NCBI GenBank assembly: GCA_015680685.1
Contig: MNCI01007937.1
Coordinates: 1,441,339-1,505,338, forward strand
Reading direction: 5' to 3'
Source: Gnetum montanum
Taxonomy: Eukaryota > Streptophyta > Gnetopsida > Gnetales > Gnetaceae
Length of the DNA stretch: 64,000 nt
Position 1 is the first letter of the stretch, and each line of letters starts with the position of its first letter. The position numbers and the translations under genes are program-made. The notes beneath the pieces were generated by a model. The model worked only from the letters and a program-made list of their open reading frames with translations, did no database searches and was not told the DNA's origin. Of the stretch, positions 23,761-34,634 are shown one piece after another.

Positions 23761-23960
23761 CAACTCTCCCTAATAGTTATCATCATCTTCATTAGAGAGT
23801 TAAAAATGGACTTATTTAATTTTTTCCATGCCTTCTACATATCCACAAGTTAAACTCTCAGTTGGCTCCATGCATATTGTTCTACTATTTGAATTAGCTA
23901 TCAGCCACTAGCTGCCCTCTTACTTTGTGATTGCTACGTACAAACACCTTTGAATGTTAA

Positions 23961-24430
23961 TTTATTACACACACTGATAGAATACCTTAATACATGTGCT
24001 TTTGATTGACCAAATTTTTTGCACACAATTGCACTCATTGTCGCTATACGCGATGCATGGAATACGCTTCTTCTCAATTTTTCCTAACTCATTCTTCTTA
24101 GATATTTTGAGAGATAAGTCCCTTATACACATTCGTGCATTGACTGTGCTTAACCAAGCCCTTCCCATGATGATTGGGAAGTCACTTTTGCAGTTGTCCA
24201 CCTTGATTACTAGAAAATCAATAGGATAGGACCACCCACAAACTATGGTCACAGTGTCCTCTACTAATCCCAAAGGGACCGTAATCAGCTAATTTGCCGA
24301 TTATAATTGGATGTTGCTCTTCTTAAGAGGTGGTAGGTTCCAGGCTTTATACATATCATGGGAGATGAGGTTAGAGTCAAGAAGAGCCTTACATTACTCT
24401 TGTCTAGCATTTTGTAGAAAGATGAGCAAA
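23961..24430 (-). pseudogene. Protease remnant, element I, active site deleted
   Basis: The core is recognisable at 24273-23965 (GLVEDTVTIVCGWSYPIDF, FPIIMGRAWLSTV, YSDNECNCV). At the active site it reads CKALLDSNLIS where element 3 has CKALLDLGSGVNLIS, so four residues including the essential Gly after Asp are missing, a 12-base deletion. Confidence 0.8.
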
Positions 24431-24559
24431 CTTCCTAGATTAGATATTTTGTAGAAATGTTTCCAACCTTGATCTAGTCAGAAACAGCATGAGTTAGCAT
24501 TACAATGTGAATCCTAGGTGGCACTTGGTTTGAAGGGTGCTCGAAGGTATTTCATGTAG

Positions 24560-26977
24560 AGGATGAGAGTACTATAGATGTAGGATGATCAACTAAAGTA
24601 GATTGTGAGGGTTGGAGAGGACTGCTGGGATGAAAGAAAGGTGATTTCCTTGATTAATTATCTAGACCACTTAGTTGAAAAACTGGTTGTAAGTGTACAA
24701 CCCTTGTAGCATTTCATTGCTACAGCTATAGAGGAATTTCACCCTACATGGATGGAGTAGGAGGTAACTGAGTTAAAGGTGGAGGTATACGTGTAGAGGG
24801 ATGTGAAGGATGATAAGGATACAAATATGGGTTTTCCCCTCAAGTAAATAGTGAATGTGTTCAATGGTACTCTCGAGGATAATAATGATGCTGGAATGAT
24901 GCATGACTTATCGAACTTCTAAGGGAAACAGGTTGTTGAACATAGTACCCATATGGATCTGGTTACCTATAAGGGTACTATTGCCTTGGCGATGGCATTC
25001 CCCATGATTATAGTTGGTACCACTATTGCTACAATTCATAAGGTTATGGAGGAGTTTCACTTGGGTAGTAAGCTTGTTGTTTATGGTGGAACTATCTTGG
25101 GCTACCTTGAGGATAAGGCAATCATCTTGGAGGTTGCCTACATGCTAGGTGGGGGTTTAGCGCATACACTCCAAATTATTATAAGTGTGACACCAAAGGG
25201 CAACATCCCTTTTGATGTTCATATTGATAGATGTCACATTCAGTTTCATTATCAAAGCTAGACTCCACAACTTCCTCTACTGCAGCAACTTTGCCCTTAC
25301 CTCTTTGGTAGGCTTATTCAGCTTCTTTTCGCCATCTATGATTACAATCACTATTTTGCTCTTTGGATTCTTTAGCAATCTTTAAAGCAGTTTGAAACTT
25401 TTCATCCAAAGAGTCCCATAACTTGTCAACATTGGCTAAAATGTCAAAAATAGATTTTTGGATAGACAAGGTCTTTCTATTTACCACTTCATCAAGTGGT
25501 GACTCCTCCTCATAACAAAATTAGACCTCTCATTTCCTAATGGATGGATTCCTTTTGTACTCTTCAGCACTCTCCCTTTTTCGTAGCTCACCTTCTTCTT
25601 TTGCTACCTGCTCAATTAACCTTTGGATCTGATGAGCTCTTATTTTAGACAACCTCCCTTGGGCATACACCCCAAGGGTTCTTCTTATTTCTACCCTAAG
25701 CCCATCTATGATGTGGTGAAGTTGTTCCCTTTGAGAGTAACTATGCCCAAGGCATCTATGTAAGAGTGAGTAATATCGACCCATGGCAACATCCAAGGGT
25801 TCATGTGCTCCTTGTTTCTAGCCTTGGATTTTCCTTCTCAGATTAAACACTCTAGAGATGTTTGATATTTGTCATTAAATAGTTCTAATATGGTACTCCA
25901 TCTTCGGATAGATTTCAATTCTAAGCACCAATAGCAACTTTTAACTTCCTTAATGAGTGTCCTTGGGAACAACTTGAGTTTTTTCCACTTGTTCGTGATG
26001 TTTTGTAAGCCACAAGCATCTTAAAAAGCTTGTAGATGTGTCTGTGGATCAAAATTGTATCCCCTTTCAAATCTTAGGATATTTTTCATATCTAGGCGCT
26101 TGATCCAACTATCCTTCATATGCCTAGTTGGGATCCTTATTGCCTTTGCAATGTTAAGCATACTTTGAATTACCAGTAAAGGTTCATCATCATCATTGCA
26201 TTGATGATGTTGAGGATGGTTTTGACCACCCCTTCAATTTTGGTGGCCTTCACAATCATTATTATTTCTTCAATCATCTTCATCATGGTTGTTTCGATAA
26301 CAGCTTCCATGAGAACTATCAAATGAAGAGGAATGTTCAAAATTGGATAAAAAGGATGAAGAGGAAGGTGGACAACCACTACCATTGCAATGTTCACCAT
26401 CACTCTTACACTTTTTATGATCACCATCATTAAATCCCTTGTTATTGCAATGTTCACCCAAGTCCCTACCTTGGCTATCACTTTTCCTTGAACCTAGTTT
26501 ATGAATAGTTGTAAGGAGGGTTAAGTTCAAATCCTCAACATCATTAGCAAGGGGTGGAGAATCTTCATGTTGAGAACCTTCCAAGGGAGGATCCTCATTG
26601 TCCTCTTGATTTAGTAGGAAAAAGGGGTTAGTGTAATGTTTCCCATTTGTGGCTTCATGGAGTCTCTCCTGATGTTTATCTCTCTTACATTGTGGTTCAG
26701 TGGGACAATAGTTCTAAGTGTCATATCCATCCACAATGTACTCTTCATGAAGATCTGCTATGCCCAACTTCTTAAGGGTTTTAAATAGCATTCTGAGCAT
26801 AGATTTATTGAGGGGAAAAATGACGTTGCCCTCCATATCACACCATTACATCTATTCATCTTGATGTAGGCTAAAGATGAAATTTGGCACAAACTCATAT
26901 GGATGAGTGTATACCACCTTGCATTCCTATGGAACCAGTGTTTTAGTATCTTTAGGCTTATAACAAGAAGAAGACAT
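24560..26977 (-). pseudogene. gag: gag remnant, element I
   Basis: The ATG at 26977 (MSSSCYKPKD) lies about 135 bases after the primer site. A long acidic, Asp/Ser/Asn/His-rich N-terminal part follows (26584-26270 open). The capsid-like domain at about 26050-25530 shows WSTILELFNDKYQT and a 88-codon open stretch with YYSLLHRCLGHSYSQREQLHHI. Near 25220 the knuckle reads CDIYQYEHQKGCC, with the second Cys changed to Tyr. A Pro/Tyr-rich tail leads to protease. Many stops. Confidence 0.8.
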
Positions 26978-27112
26978 TGTGTAAAACAAAATGAAATTAT
27001 TAGTGTGCTTTTATAATTTATGTATAGTGGGAATGTTATTGATCTTTAGGTTCATATAATGATATTAGTGATATCCACTTAGACCTAAATAGCACACGTT
27101 CCACAAACAAAG

Positions 27113-27130
27113 TCCCCAGCAATAGTGCCA
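27113..27130 (-). promoter_or_regulatory. Primer binding site (tRNA-Asp type), element I
   Basis: On the minus strand TGGCACTATTGCTGGGGA follows the 5' LTR after one base. It agrees with the tRNA-Asp complement TGGCGCCGTTGCCGGGGA at 14 of 18 positions, and all four changes are transitions. This primer is typical of Athila and related plant gypsy elements. Confidence 0.8.
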
Positions 27131-27131
27131 A

Positions 27132-28078
27132 TGATGAGCAACAAGATACCCCTACATCCAACCATACAAATCACAAGCATTCACACACAATCTAGTCAAA
27201 TTCTACGAACTTTATCATTTCCAGTGCACTAGTCCTTTAGGAAGTGAATCTAGCTTTAAGGTCAATCATTGTCCTCCCAATTACACTTGTGATGTACATT
27301 GGTATGCTTAAGTGTAACTGAGGCATTTGATTTTTATCATTTTGTTATATATTGTGGGTGCTCGAAATGTAGATAAAAAGGAGTTTAATTAACTAATCTA
27401 AATGACTAATTAACTAATCATTTAACTAATCCTAACATAAGTATATGTTTCCACTTTTCGTACATATCCTGAACCCATGTATCCATTGTTGAGCAACCAA
27501 ATGCTACATTACTAAGTGTACCAAGCAATAACATTGCTGGGATTACCAAGCGAATACATGTTACACTCGAAGCAGTCGTACTTATGTGTGTAATCTATCA
27601 TGCTTAATTGTCTCATTAATGTAATAACTAGAAAATATTTGATAATTAATTGAAAACATTTAATAAATTATTAAAAACATTAAATGCATAAATAAAATAG
27701 TTAATCTATCCAAAGTGTTACAAGGTTTATCCAAAGGCTCATCTTTATTGCCACACACACTATCGTGCTCGGGTACAATAATGCTCAAATAAAGATCCGT
27801 ACACTCAATAACTCATGTTGCGAGCACTCAGGCAAAAAAAAATATTTTAACTTTTGAATAGAACAAATGCAAGAGCTTAGCTACTACTAAAATCTAGACT
27901 TCTTATAAATGTGGCTAGTAGGCACGTATTTATAGGTGATAGACAAACACTACATTGACGAGGCCTCGTTGACGTAGGTCGAGATGCGTTGACGAGGCCT
28001 CATGGATGAGGCCTCGTTCACATGATCAACTATGTCAATGAGGCCTCGTTGACACAACCAACCAATAATGGCTCATTA
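27132..28078 (-). repeat. LTR-A, 5' LTR of element I (947 bp)
   Basis: Plus-strand start TGATGAGCAAC and end CTCATTA. It pairs with 13875-14815. The U3 at 27955-28065 has four exact GAGGCCTC palindromes within repeats of gaggcctcgttgacg, and the TATA box (cctataaata on the minus strand) is at 27926-27936. The right flank gtagg pairs with gtggg at the other end of the element. Confidence 0.9.
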
Positions 28079-28083
28079 GTAGG

Positions 28084-30221
28084 CATATAACAAAGAAAAC
28101 AAATTATATATTAAGTTGATCGTCGAAGACAGGATTTATTTCAAAGCCAACACATACCATCTCTTACCCACTAAAGGGCTCAACAAAATATCAACCTACA
28201 TAGCCAAAGGAAGTGCAATTTTGATGGGCAAATACAATGCCAACCTTGCCTAGCTATACTTCATGGAGATTCAAAGGTAATTCAAGGAAAGAAAGATAGG
28301 AAAGCTGACATTTCTACTCCCTTGCCTAATTAGAAAGTTGTGCAAGTGCACCGAAATCCTGGGTTACACCAATGGCTTTCCCAAGAAGGCCCAAAATGCT
28401 TCTTTCTCTAAGTTTCTTGAACCAACAACACCAAGGAAAGACCTTGGTGATGAACAAGAATAAGAACTAGAAAAGAAGCCAAAATAAGAACCAAAGAAGG
28501 AGCCAGAGTAAGGACTAGAGTAATGATGAGAGCTATAAGTTCCACCACCACCATTGCAACAAATAATTGAAACTCTCAGTTAGGGAATTAGGGATGAAAC
28601 TAACCTCATCTAAGTCATAAATAATGTTATTAAACCTACAGTTTTTGCCAATCCATCAAAGGAACAAATTTCTTTACAATCAGGAAGAGAAGCCTAGTGG
28701 TCACAGCAGATCTTTGGAGTGGTGCTTGAAAGGAGAGAAGGTGCCATAGCCATAGTCATGCAACACTAAGATGTAGTAGGCATAACAAAAGTTATCATAG
28801 ACTACATTAAAGAATCCTTTAATGTGCCTGTTGTGCCCCTAGTGGACTTGACCAGAATGAAAGATGCACAAATGTTAACCGAGACTTCAATGACTCCTAC
28901 AACTCATGAGGATGTGCTTGACAAATTACTATAAACTAGGCAGGTTATGACAACTCTTTTTAACATTCCCAATGATGTCATTATAGTACAATCTAACCTC
29001 ATTGCCACAAAAGAAAAATTGATCATGGTAGAGACCAAGGTAGAGCATGTAGAAGTAGAGGTGCATAGATTTCAATAAAAGCTCATCACCTTGAGAGTTG
29101 AAAGAAGGAACCCTTCCTAATTCATTGCGCCTAACTAGTTGAAACAATTTCAAATAGAGCAGTTGGACTAATTGATTGAAAAAAATAAAGCTATTAAACA
29201 AAAAAAGGAGAAAGCAGTGTGGAATGCCTCAGCCACTGAAGCCCAAGCATATGCCCATGCGAAGGCATTCACCACTCCACAAGAGGAAAATAAGCAACTT
29301 ACTATTGACAATGCAAGGTTAACCACTGTAGAGAAATAGAAAAACATTTTGAAAGAAAGTATCCACCAATTAATGGAGAAACTGGTGAAGGTCAACTAGG
29401 ACATAAGTATATTGGCTAGAGAGAACCAAACCCTCTCAATGGAGGAGGTGTGTGCAATACGCCAAAAATTTGCAATTGGGATAAGCGCATGGCAGAACTA
29501 GGTCAAGAAGTATGAGAATCTAAAAAAGCACTTCCAAGACTAGATTGGCATGTACAAATAGATTAATGAAAAATAAATCTATATGGTAAAGGCTTGCATC
29601 AATTCCATGTCAGCGCAAAATCTTGACTAGTAGCCCATCTTAGATAGCTATGCCTTGGTCCACCAAGCAGAAGTGAAGAACAAGGACCTATAGATTAGAG
29701 ATATGAAAGAGTACATGGTGTTAGCTAACCTTTGCTATGCTAACCTTGCCATGTTAACATCAGGTCAGCCCAAAATTAAGTTGGAACAAAAAGTAGTAGC
29801 CATCTATGCCTTATATGAAAAAGAGTTTGCAGATAGGAAAGATGTTCTACAAAAACTCCATGTGGCAAACTCAAAATTAGAAATAATTAAGGCTCATTAG
29901 CATAGGCAAAGAGATGTAGCCTCGAACCTGGATAAGAGATTAACAAATTATTATGAATTAAGAGAAAAGATCAAAGCTTTTGAGGAGGAACAGAGGTAGT
30001 TCGTGGCGTGGTATGTCAAAGCAAACTAGATGTTCCCACAACTATCATGTCCATGGAATGTACCAATTCCAGCATACATTGGATCATTAGCCTAGATGGT
30101 TCATGACCCACAAATGGAGGAGGAGAAGTTGTAGGCACTCCTAAATCACTACAAATTCCAAAAGCCTGATGAAAAAGGGAAGCAACCAATGGAAGAGCAA
30201 CCGTCTTCAGGAACTACATGA
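28084..30221 (+). pseudogene. ORF3 part 2, element 2 (plant transposon-protein-like plus coiled coil)
   Basis: Continues part 1 in frame. The first 120 residues include TYHLLPTKGLNKISTYIAKG, SAILMGKYNANLA and KIGKLTFLLPCLIRKLCKC. The run LLPT, AIL-GK, L-FP-LI--LC resembles the putative plant transposon protein domain (Pfam PF20167 as I recall it) found in Athila-linked plant ORFs. A long Lys/Glu/Ala-rich coiled-coil stretch follows (about 28900-30000, open at 29703-29900), then a conserved tail MVHDPQMEEEKL and a stop at 30219. Several stops occur. The role is unknown. Confidence 0.6.
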
Positions 30222-30408
30222 GCTTTCCCAATTTTGTTCTTTTGTTGTGTTGTGTCCATTTTTGTAAAACACCACTACAGTATGTAAAAGTCAATTTCTA
30301 TGTTTATTTAAGTTAGTCAATAATCCCATACCTTTCCAATATTTTGTAAAGAACTTATTCCTCATTTTTTTTAACTCGAGGACAAGTTTTCATTCAATCA
30401 TGGGGGTA
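30222..30408 (+). promoter_or_regulatory. 3' leader and polypurine tract, element 2
   Basis: After ORF3 comes a short non-coding stretch with gtcaataatcccatacctttcc and ttttgtaaagaac, also present before the LTRs of elements 1 and 3. It ends in atgggggta (30400-30408) directly before the LTR. Confidence 0.8.
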
Positions 30409-31263
30409 TGATAAGTCATGTTTTGTAGGGCCATGATATCAAGGAACAACCTCTGATGTTGGGAATCTGGTATTACCCCTTTCATACTAGCCTATAAATA
30501 TAACACTTCGATCACTTCGATACACAGTTGGGATATAGATTCATATATATTTTAGAAGTAGACATAAAGAAGTTTTGTTAGTTTGTTTCCAATGCATGCC
30601 CATAGTGTGATGTTAAGTGATTGTACGGCATCCTTATTCAAGTGTGACATACTTGGATATGTTACATGTTTGACAATAAAGATCAAGATTACTTCCTTCA
30701 TTATATCATCCACTTAGCTTTATTATTATTTTTAATAACTTCAATGCTCACTATTTTCCTTAGTTAATGTTTATCATTTATTGCCCTTGATCATTTTCTA
30801 TCATTAAGCAGAATGAGTATGACTAATCATGAGCGCTTAAGTGTAATTAGTTGGTAACCCAATAATGTCATTGTTTGGTATGCCCAATGATGGTACACTT
30901 GGTAATCCTAGTGATGGCTACACAAAGTCCAAGGCATGTACAAAAGGTTAGGAACAGATACATATTGAATGTAGGCTACTTAGATTTTACTTTCCATTAT
31001 TAATTAGCTTAAATAATTGATTTCTTTATTATCATTAGGAGTAGTAACATAAGGCCAAAACAAAAACAATGATCATGTGCCTCACTTTGGACTAAACCAT
31101 ACGTGACAAAGCTACAACTAGTCCAAGAGGAAAGATAACGAACTATGATTAAGACATAATGATCTAGATGCCACAACTAGTGCCATCCACAGAATTCGAT
31201 TGAATCGTGTGTGAACACTTGTGATTTGTATGGTTGGGCATAGAGGTAACTCACCGCTCATCA
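30409..31263 (+). repeat. LTR-A, 3' LTR of element 2 (855 bp)
   Basis: Starts TGATAAG after the polypurine tract and ends GCTCATCA. The TATA box is gcctataaatata near 30489. Its last 380 bases resemble the truncated 5' LTR at 8335-8676. The next bases (caatg) contain D's gag start codon. Confidence 0.9.
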
Positions 31264-32064
31264 CAATGTCTTTCAACCAATCAACCGTATTGCCCCTTAA
31301 CCTAACAAATATGGTATCTAGCCAAGATGTAGGTTGTATTGATGATCCAAAAGATCCCACAGTCATAGAACAAAGGCAATCACTTAGGAAAATAGGCAAA
31401 AACCTAGCTTTCACAGTTGTTAATGAGTTCTACAACTTCCTTTATGCCAAGATACAAGAAAGTCAATTGATACCACACTCTGAATCTAATGCTAAGTGTC
31501 AATTTGAAATCATACTCCGAGATGGGAAAGAATACATCTCATCCCCTTATGACCAAATCCCCCCCACAGACTTCTAATAACAAATTCTCATACAACTCAT
31601 AGAGGTTGATGTGTTTAGTGAGGAAATTAGTTCAAAGGATTGTCAATGAGATGAAGATGAGTTTGAGGCTGAACTAGAGCTAGATAGCTTCATTGGAAGT
31701 TTTTTCCAATCTTTAGTTCCCCAAACAACCACTTCCAACTCCAAATTTCTTACCTCATCGATGGAATAAGTTCCTCGGCCTAACTCTCCTCCTATCCATT
31801 CTACCATGCTTAGGTCCACATCCATCATCACCACATACCAAACACAACCTGTGTCTTAATCCACTTCTTTATTCTCATCGGTACCCTTTGCCACACAACC
31901 TAACTATGCTCACCTAGCCATGGTGATGTCTACCTCACCATCTCCCTTTAACATACCAACAAGACCCTAATTGGAACCCCAAGCAATGTAAGCATCTCAT
32001 ACCCCATTTGGCCCCTTTGTGCCTTAACTTCTGACACAAACATCTTTCTTCTTGTTTAGCCCAC
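31264..32064 (+). pseudogene. gag: gag segment 1 (N-terminus), element D
   Basis: The ATG at 31266 opens 104 codons to 31577 (MSFNQSTVLPLNL...). The frame can be read back into the LTR-A (from 31221), but that is chance read-through. After stops a Pro/Ser/Thr-rich stretch follows to about 32064, where element C begins. I recognise it as gag by position and by its continuation at 42594. N-terminal Tat/Ogre gag regions vary, so homology alone would not identify it. Confidence 0.6.
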
Positions 32065-32251
32065 TGCTAAATCCCAAAATTGGTAGTTTTTAAATCTTAA
32101 TTTTATATTGTTAATTATTTAAGTAGAGTTTAATTCATGTTTATTTTAGTTATTTTAATATTTTTAGTTTATTGTATTTTAGTTTATTATAGTGATGTGT
32201 AATCTTCCTTTATCATTTTTTGTGTACTAAAGACTCGAACCAGAGGCACAG

Positions 32252-34107
32252 GTTTTGTTGTTGAGTAGCCATGTGATGGCAGTTGAAGAAGTCAATTCCT
32301 TGATCTATACCGGTGTTATGTTTTCTAATTTCTAGTTTTATTTTTACAATAGTAATAGGAATGCACATGAGCATTTATGATGGTAATGGAGCTACAACTT
32401 GTACATTGGCATTATAATGTAGGTATGCTGCTCCATCAACCACATTCTTTGACTACGTAACTGCAGTTGTTACCTGCACGTTCCTGCAGCCATTACTTGC
32501 ACATAGGTGGTGGGAGCTACATGTTTTTTTTCCATGTGATCGATGGACATTACAGTGAATGCTACCTACATAAGTGGTGGTGGTGGATGTTACAATGAAT
32601 GTTACTTACGCGGGTAGTGGCAGTAAACATTACAATGAATGTTATACATGGATAGTAATTGTCATTGCCATTATACATGGGTGGTGGCTTCTCATGTGCT
32701 AGATTGATCCATAGAAATTCTTTGGCCAAATGCAACAAAGTGAATACAGAATAGAAAAAAGAATATGAAGAAACAAAGAGAGGATACTATTGAGAGAACC
32801 ATACTAGATTAAATTTTTTGTGTGCACAAAATTGTGAAGGGACAGTGTTGATGCTTTATGGCAATTAACAGCCAACAATGTTTTAAGATTGTGAAGTTGT
32901 TACACTGTAGAGACAACAAAGCAGGGTCACAAATTAGGTGACATCTCCTTTGTAATCTTCCTTATTTCTCATAAATTTATTTAAATTCAATTTAGTTTAA
33001 TTGATTGTATTCATCTTCGAACTTAATGTTAAAAGTTAAGGTGAATATTGTTGATTTACTTATGGATGACAATTGTAACTGTGGTGTTCTCAATTGAATC
33101 TAGATCTAATCATTGGTTTTGTGTCTTGATGATCTTTTGACTTTAAACCATTCCTTCATGAAATACGACTCATAGGTCAATCATAGATGATGAGTCCCGA
33201 TATCGAATCCTCGATATCGGATACACGATATTGGGGTTGACCAAGCGACATCGAATACACGATGTTGGAACTTGTCTCATTGGCTATAAATAAGAGGTGG
33301 GCATGCTTGGTCTAGTAGTTAGTTTTTAGTCCCTTAGCCAAATTCTTGCAGTTTTTCCTTTCCAGAGTTAGAATTATTTCTGAGTGCCCGCCGTAGGAGT
33401 CATAAAGTGAACAGATCTTTATTCGAGCATTGTGTACCTGAGCACACCTTGTGTCTAGAAATAAAGATGAACTATGTGATAAACCTTGCAACATTTAGAA
33501 TAGCTTATTTATTGCATTTAATGTTATTTATAATTCTTTAATGCTTTCATTAGTTAATTAATGTTATTTTTATAAAATCATTAAATTTTCACAAGTAAGC
33601 ACACTAAGCACGACCACTTCGAGCAAACGTGGAACACTTGGTAACCCAGTAATGACTAGCATTTGGTAATCCCAGTAGTGTTCCACTGGTTTAGGATGTG
33701 TCCAGAAAGTGGCGACAGATGCTGGTGTTAGGTCTAGTTAGTGAATAGTTAATTAGTTAAATTAAATTAGTTATTAAATTCTTTCATTTCTCTCTTTTAA
33801 GCACCAAGAACAAAAAACATTAAAAAAAACATAAAAATCATATACCTCAAGTTTACTTAACCATACAATTATGCCTTACAAGTAAGCTTGGGAAGACAAT
33901 GATTGTATAACTCGCCCTTATTTCGTGTAAGCGCATAAGCACTTAATCCTTGGAGTTTGACCAAATTGCGCATGAACGCTCGTATTCGTATGGTTGGGCA
34001 TAGGGGTACCTCACTTCTCATCAATAGACAAGGTGACAATTTCTACAATGAAAGAAACAAAGATAAAGATTAAAGGTATCCAGCACAAAGTTTTGCCTAG
34101 CTTGTCA
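32252..34107 (+). repeat. 5' LTR of element C, interrupted by a solo LTR-A
   Basis: 32252-33187 plus 34029-34107 align with 41576-42593 along their length, from ttttgttg/agccatgtg to ggtatccagca...gcctagcttgtca. The U3 side holds imperfect repeats of gtggtggtggatgttacagtgaatgtta. The A/T-rich 187 bases before 32252 may belong to this LTR but have no match before the 3' LTR. Confidence 0.75.
33188..34023 (+). repeat. Solo LTR-A with perfect target duplication (836 bp)
   Basis: Flanked by ATAGA at 33183-33187 and 34024-34028. Starts TGATGAGTCCCG and ends TCTCATCA. U3 holds three clear cgatatcg/cgatattg motifs (33198-33265); TATA box tataaata near 33285. Removing it and one ATAGA gives ggtcaatcatagacaaggtgac, matching the other LTR of element C at about 42503-42525. 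Confidence 0.95.
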
Positions 34108-34110
34108 ATT

Positions 34111-34128
34111 TAGCACTGTTGCCAGGGA
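34111..34128 (+). promoter_or_regulatory. Primer binding site (tRNA-Asp type), element C
   Basis: TAGCACTGTTGCCAGGGA, three bases after the LTR, agrees with the tRNA-Asp complement at 14 of 18 positions; all four differences are transitions. Confidence 0.8.
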
Positions 34129-34634
34129 GGCCAACAAAGTTAATTATCATCAAGAGTTCTGTATGTTTTAATTTCATTTTGTTATTTCATATGCTAAGTA
34201 TATTTTATTTTGTTTTATTTTATTTAAGTCATTTGAGAAATGGATTTTTTTACTTATTTTTCTTACATTAAAAAATCCAAAAATAAGGAAAATCCAAAGA
34301 ATCAACTCCTCTTATCATACAACCATTTAAAACTATTAAAAAAGTTGCAATTAAAGCCACAATAGTAGGAGTTATTAAATTAGTTTGTAAATTCTTAGGA
34401 ATGGTAGTCCATGAATGTGCCAACAAAGAATGTTTTTGTTAAATAAAACTAACAAAGAAACCAAAGAAACCAACACGAATTCAACCTTCTAGGAGCACTC
34501 TTAGCCTTTATAAATGTACAAAAGTCACTAAAAAACAAAATGAAGAGGAACCAATACAATTAACATCTAATTTTTTTTCCCTTTGATAACACAAAATCCC
34601 AAAGAAAAAAACATAACAGACTTTTTTCATATCC
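34129..34634 (+). other. 5' leader of element C
   Basis: About 500 bases, A/T-rich, between primer site and the first recognisable gag codons. No gene or motif recognised. Confidence 0.6.

Larger units (their letters stand above)
13875..28078 (-). mobile_element. Element I: Athila-like retrotransposon with gag, pol and ORF3
   Basis: On the minus strand the order is 5' LTR (28078-27132), tRNA-Asp primer site, gag, protease, RT, RNase H, integrase, 3' non-coding region, U3-like segment, ORF3, polypurine tract and 3' LTR (14815-13875). The total is 14.2 kb including a solo LTR of 811 bp. The flanking 5-mers gtggg/gtagg form a target duplication with one transition. Inserted in ORF3 of element 2, in the opposite direction. 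Every gene is damaged. It is the only copy in the window showing all parts of the family. Confidence 0.85.
8335..31263 (+). mobile_element. Element 2: Athila-like element with gag and ORF3 but no pol
   Basis: The parts are truncated 5' LTR, tRNA-Asp primer site, gag (8802-11150), 3' non-coding region, U3-like segment, ORF3 (13418-13874 plus 28084-30221), polypurine tract and 3' LTR (30409-31263). Protease, RT, RNase H and integrase are all absent between about 11150 and 11290. Element I (13875-28078) is inserted in ORF3. It lies just upstream of D's gag start codon (31266). It would depend on a relative for its enzymes. Confidence 0.8.

Noticed and set aside
25530-26481. Overlapping minus-strand ORFs as separate genes
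   Set aside because: They are frames of the same decayed gag of element I; the His/Asp/Met-rich alternative frame at 26170-26481 is a shadow.
28084-30221. ORF3 as a retroviral envelope gene
   Set aside because: It has the env position but no signal peptide, transmembrane helix or cleavage site that I can see; the coiled coil alone is not enough.
31221-31265. Extended start of the 118-codon ORF upstream of D's gag ATG
   Set aside because: These codons lie in the end of LTR-A. The natural start is the ATG at 31266.
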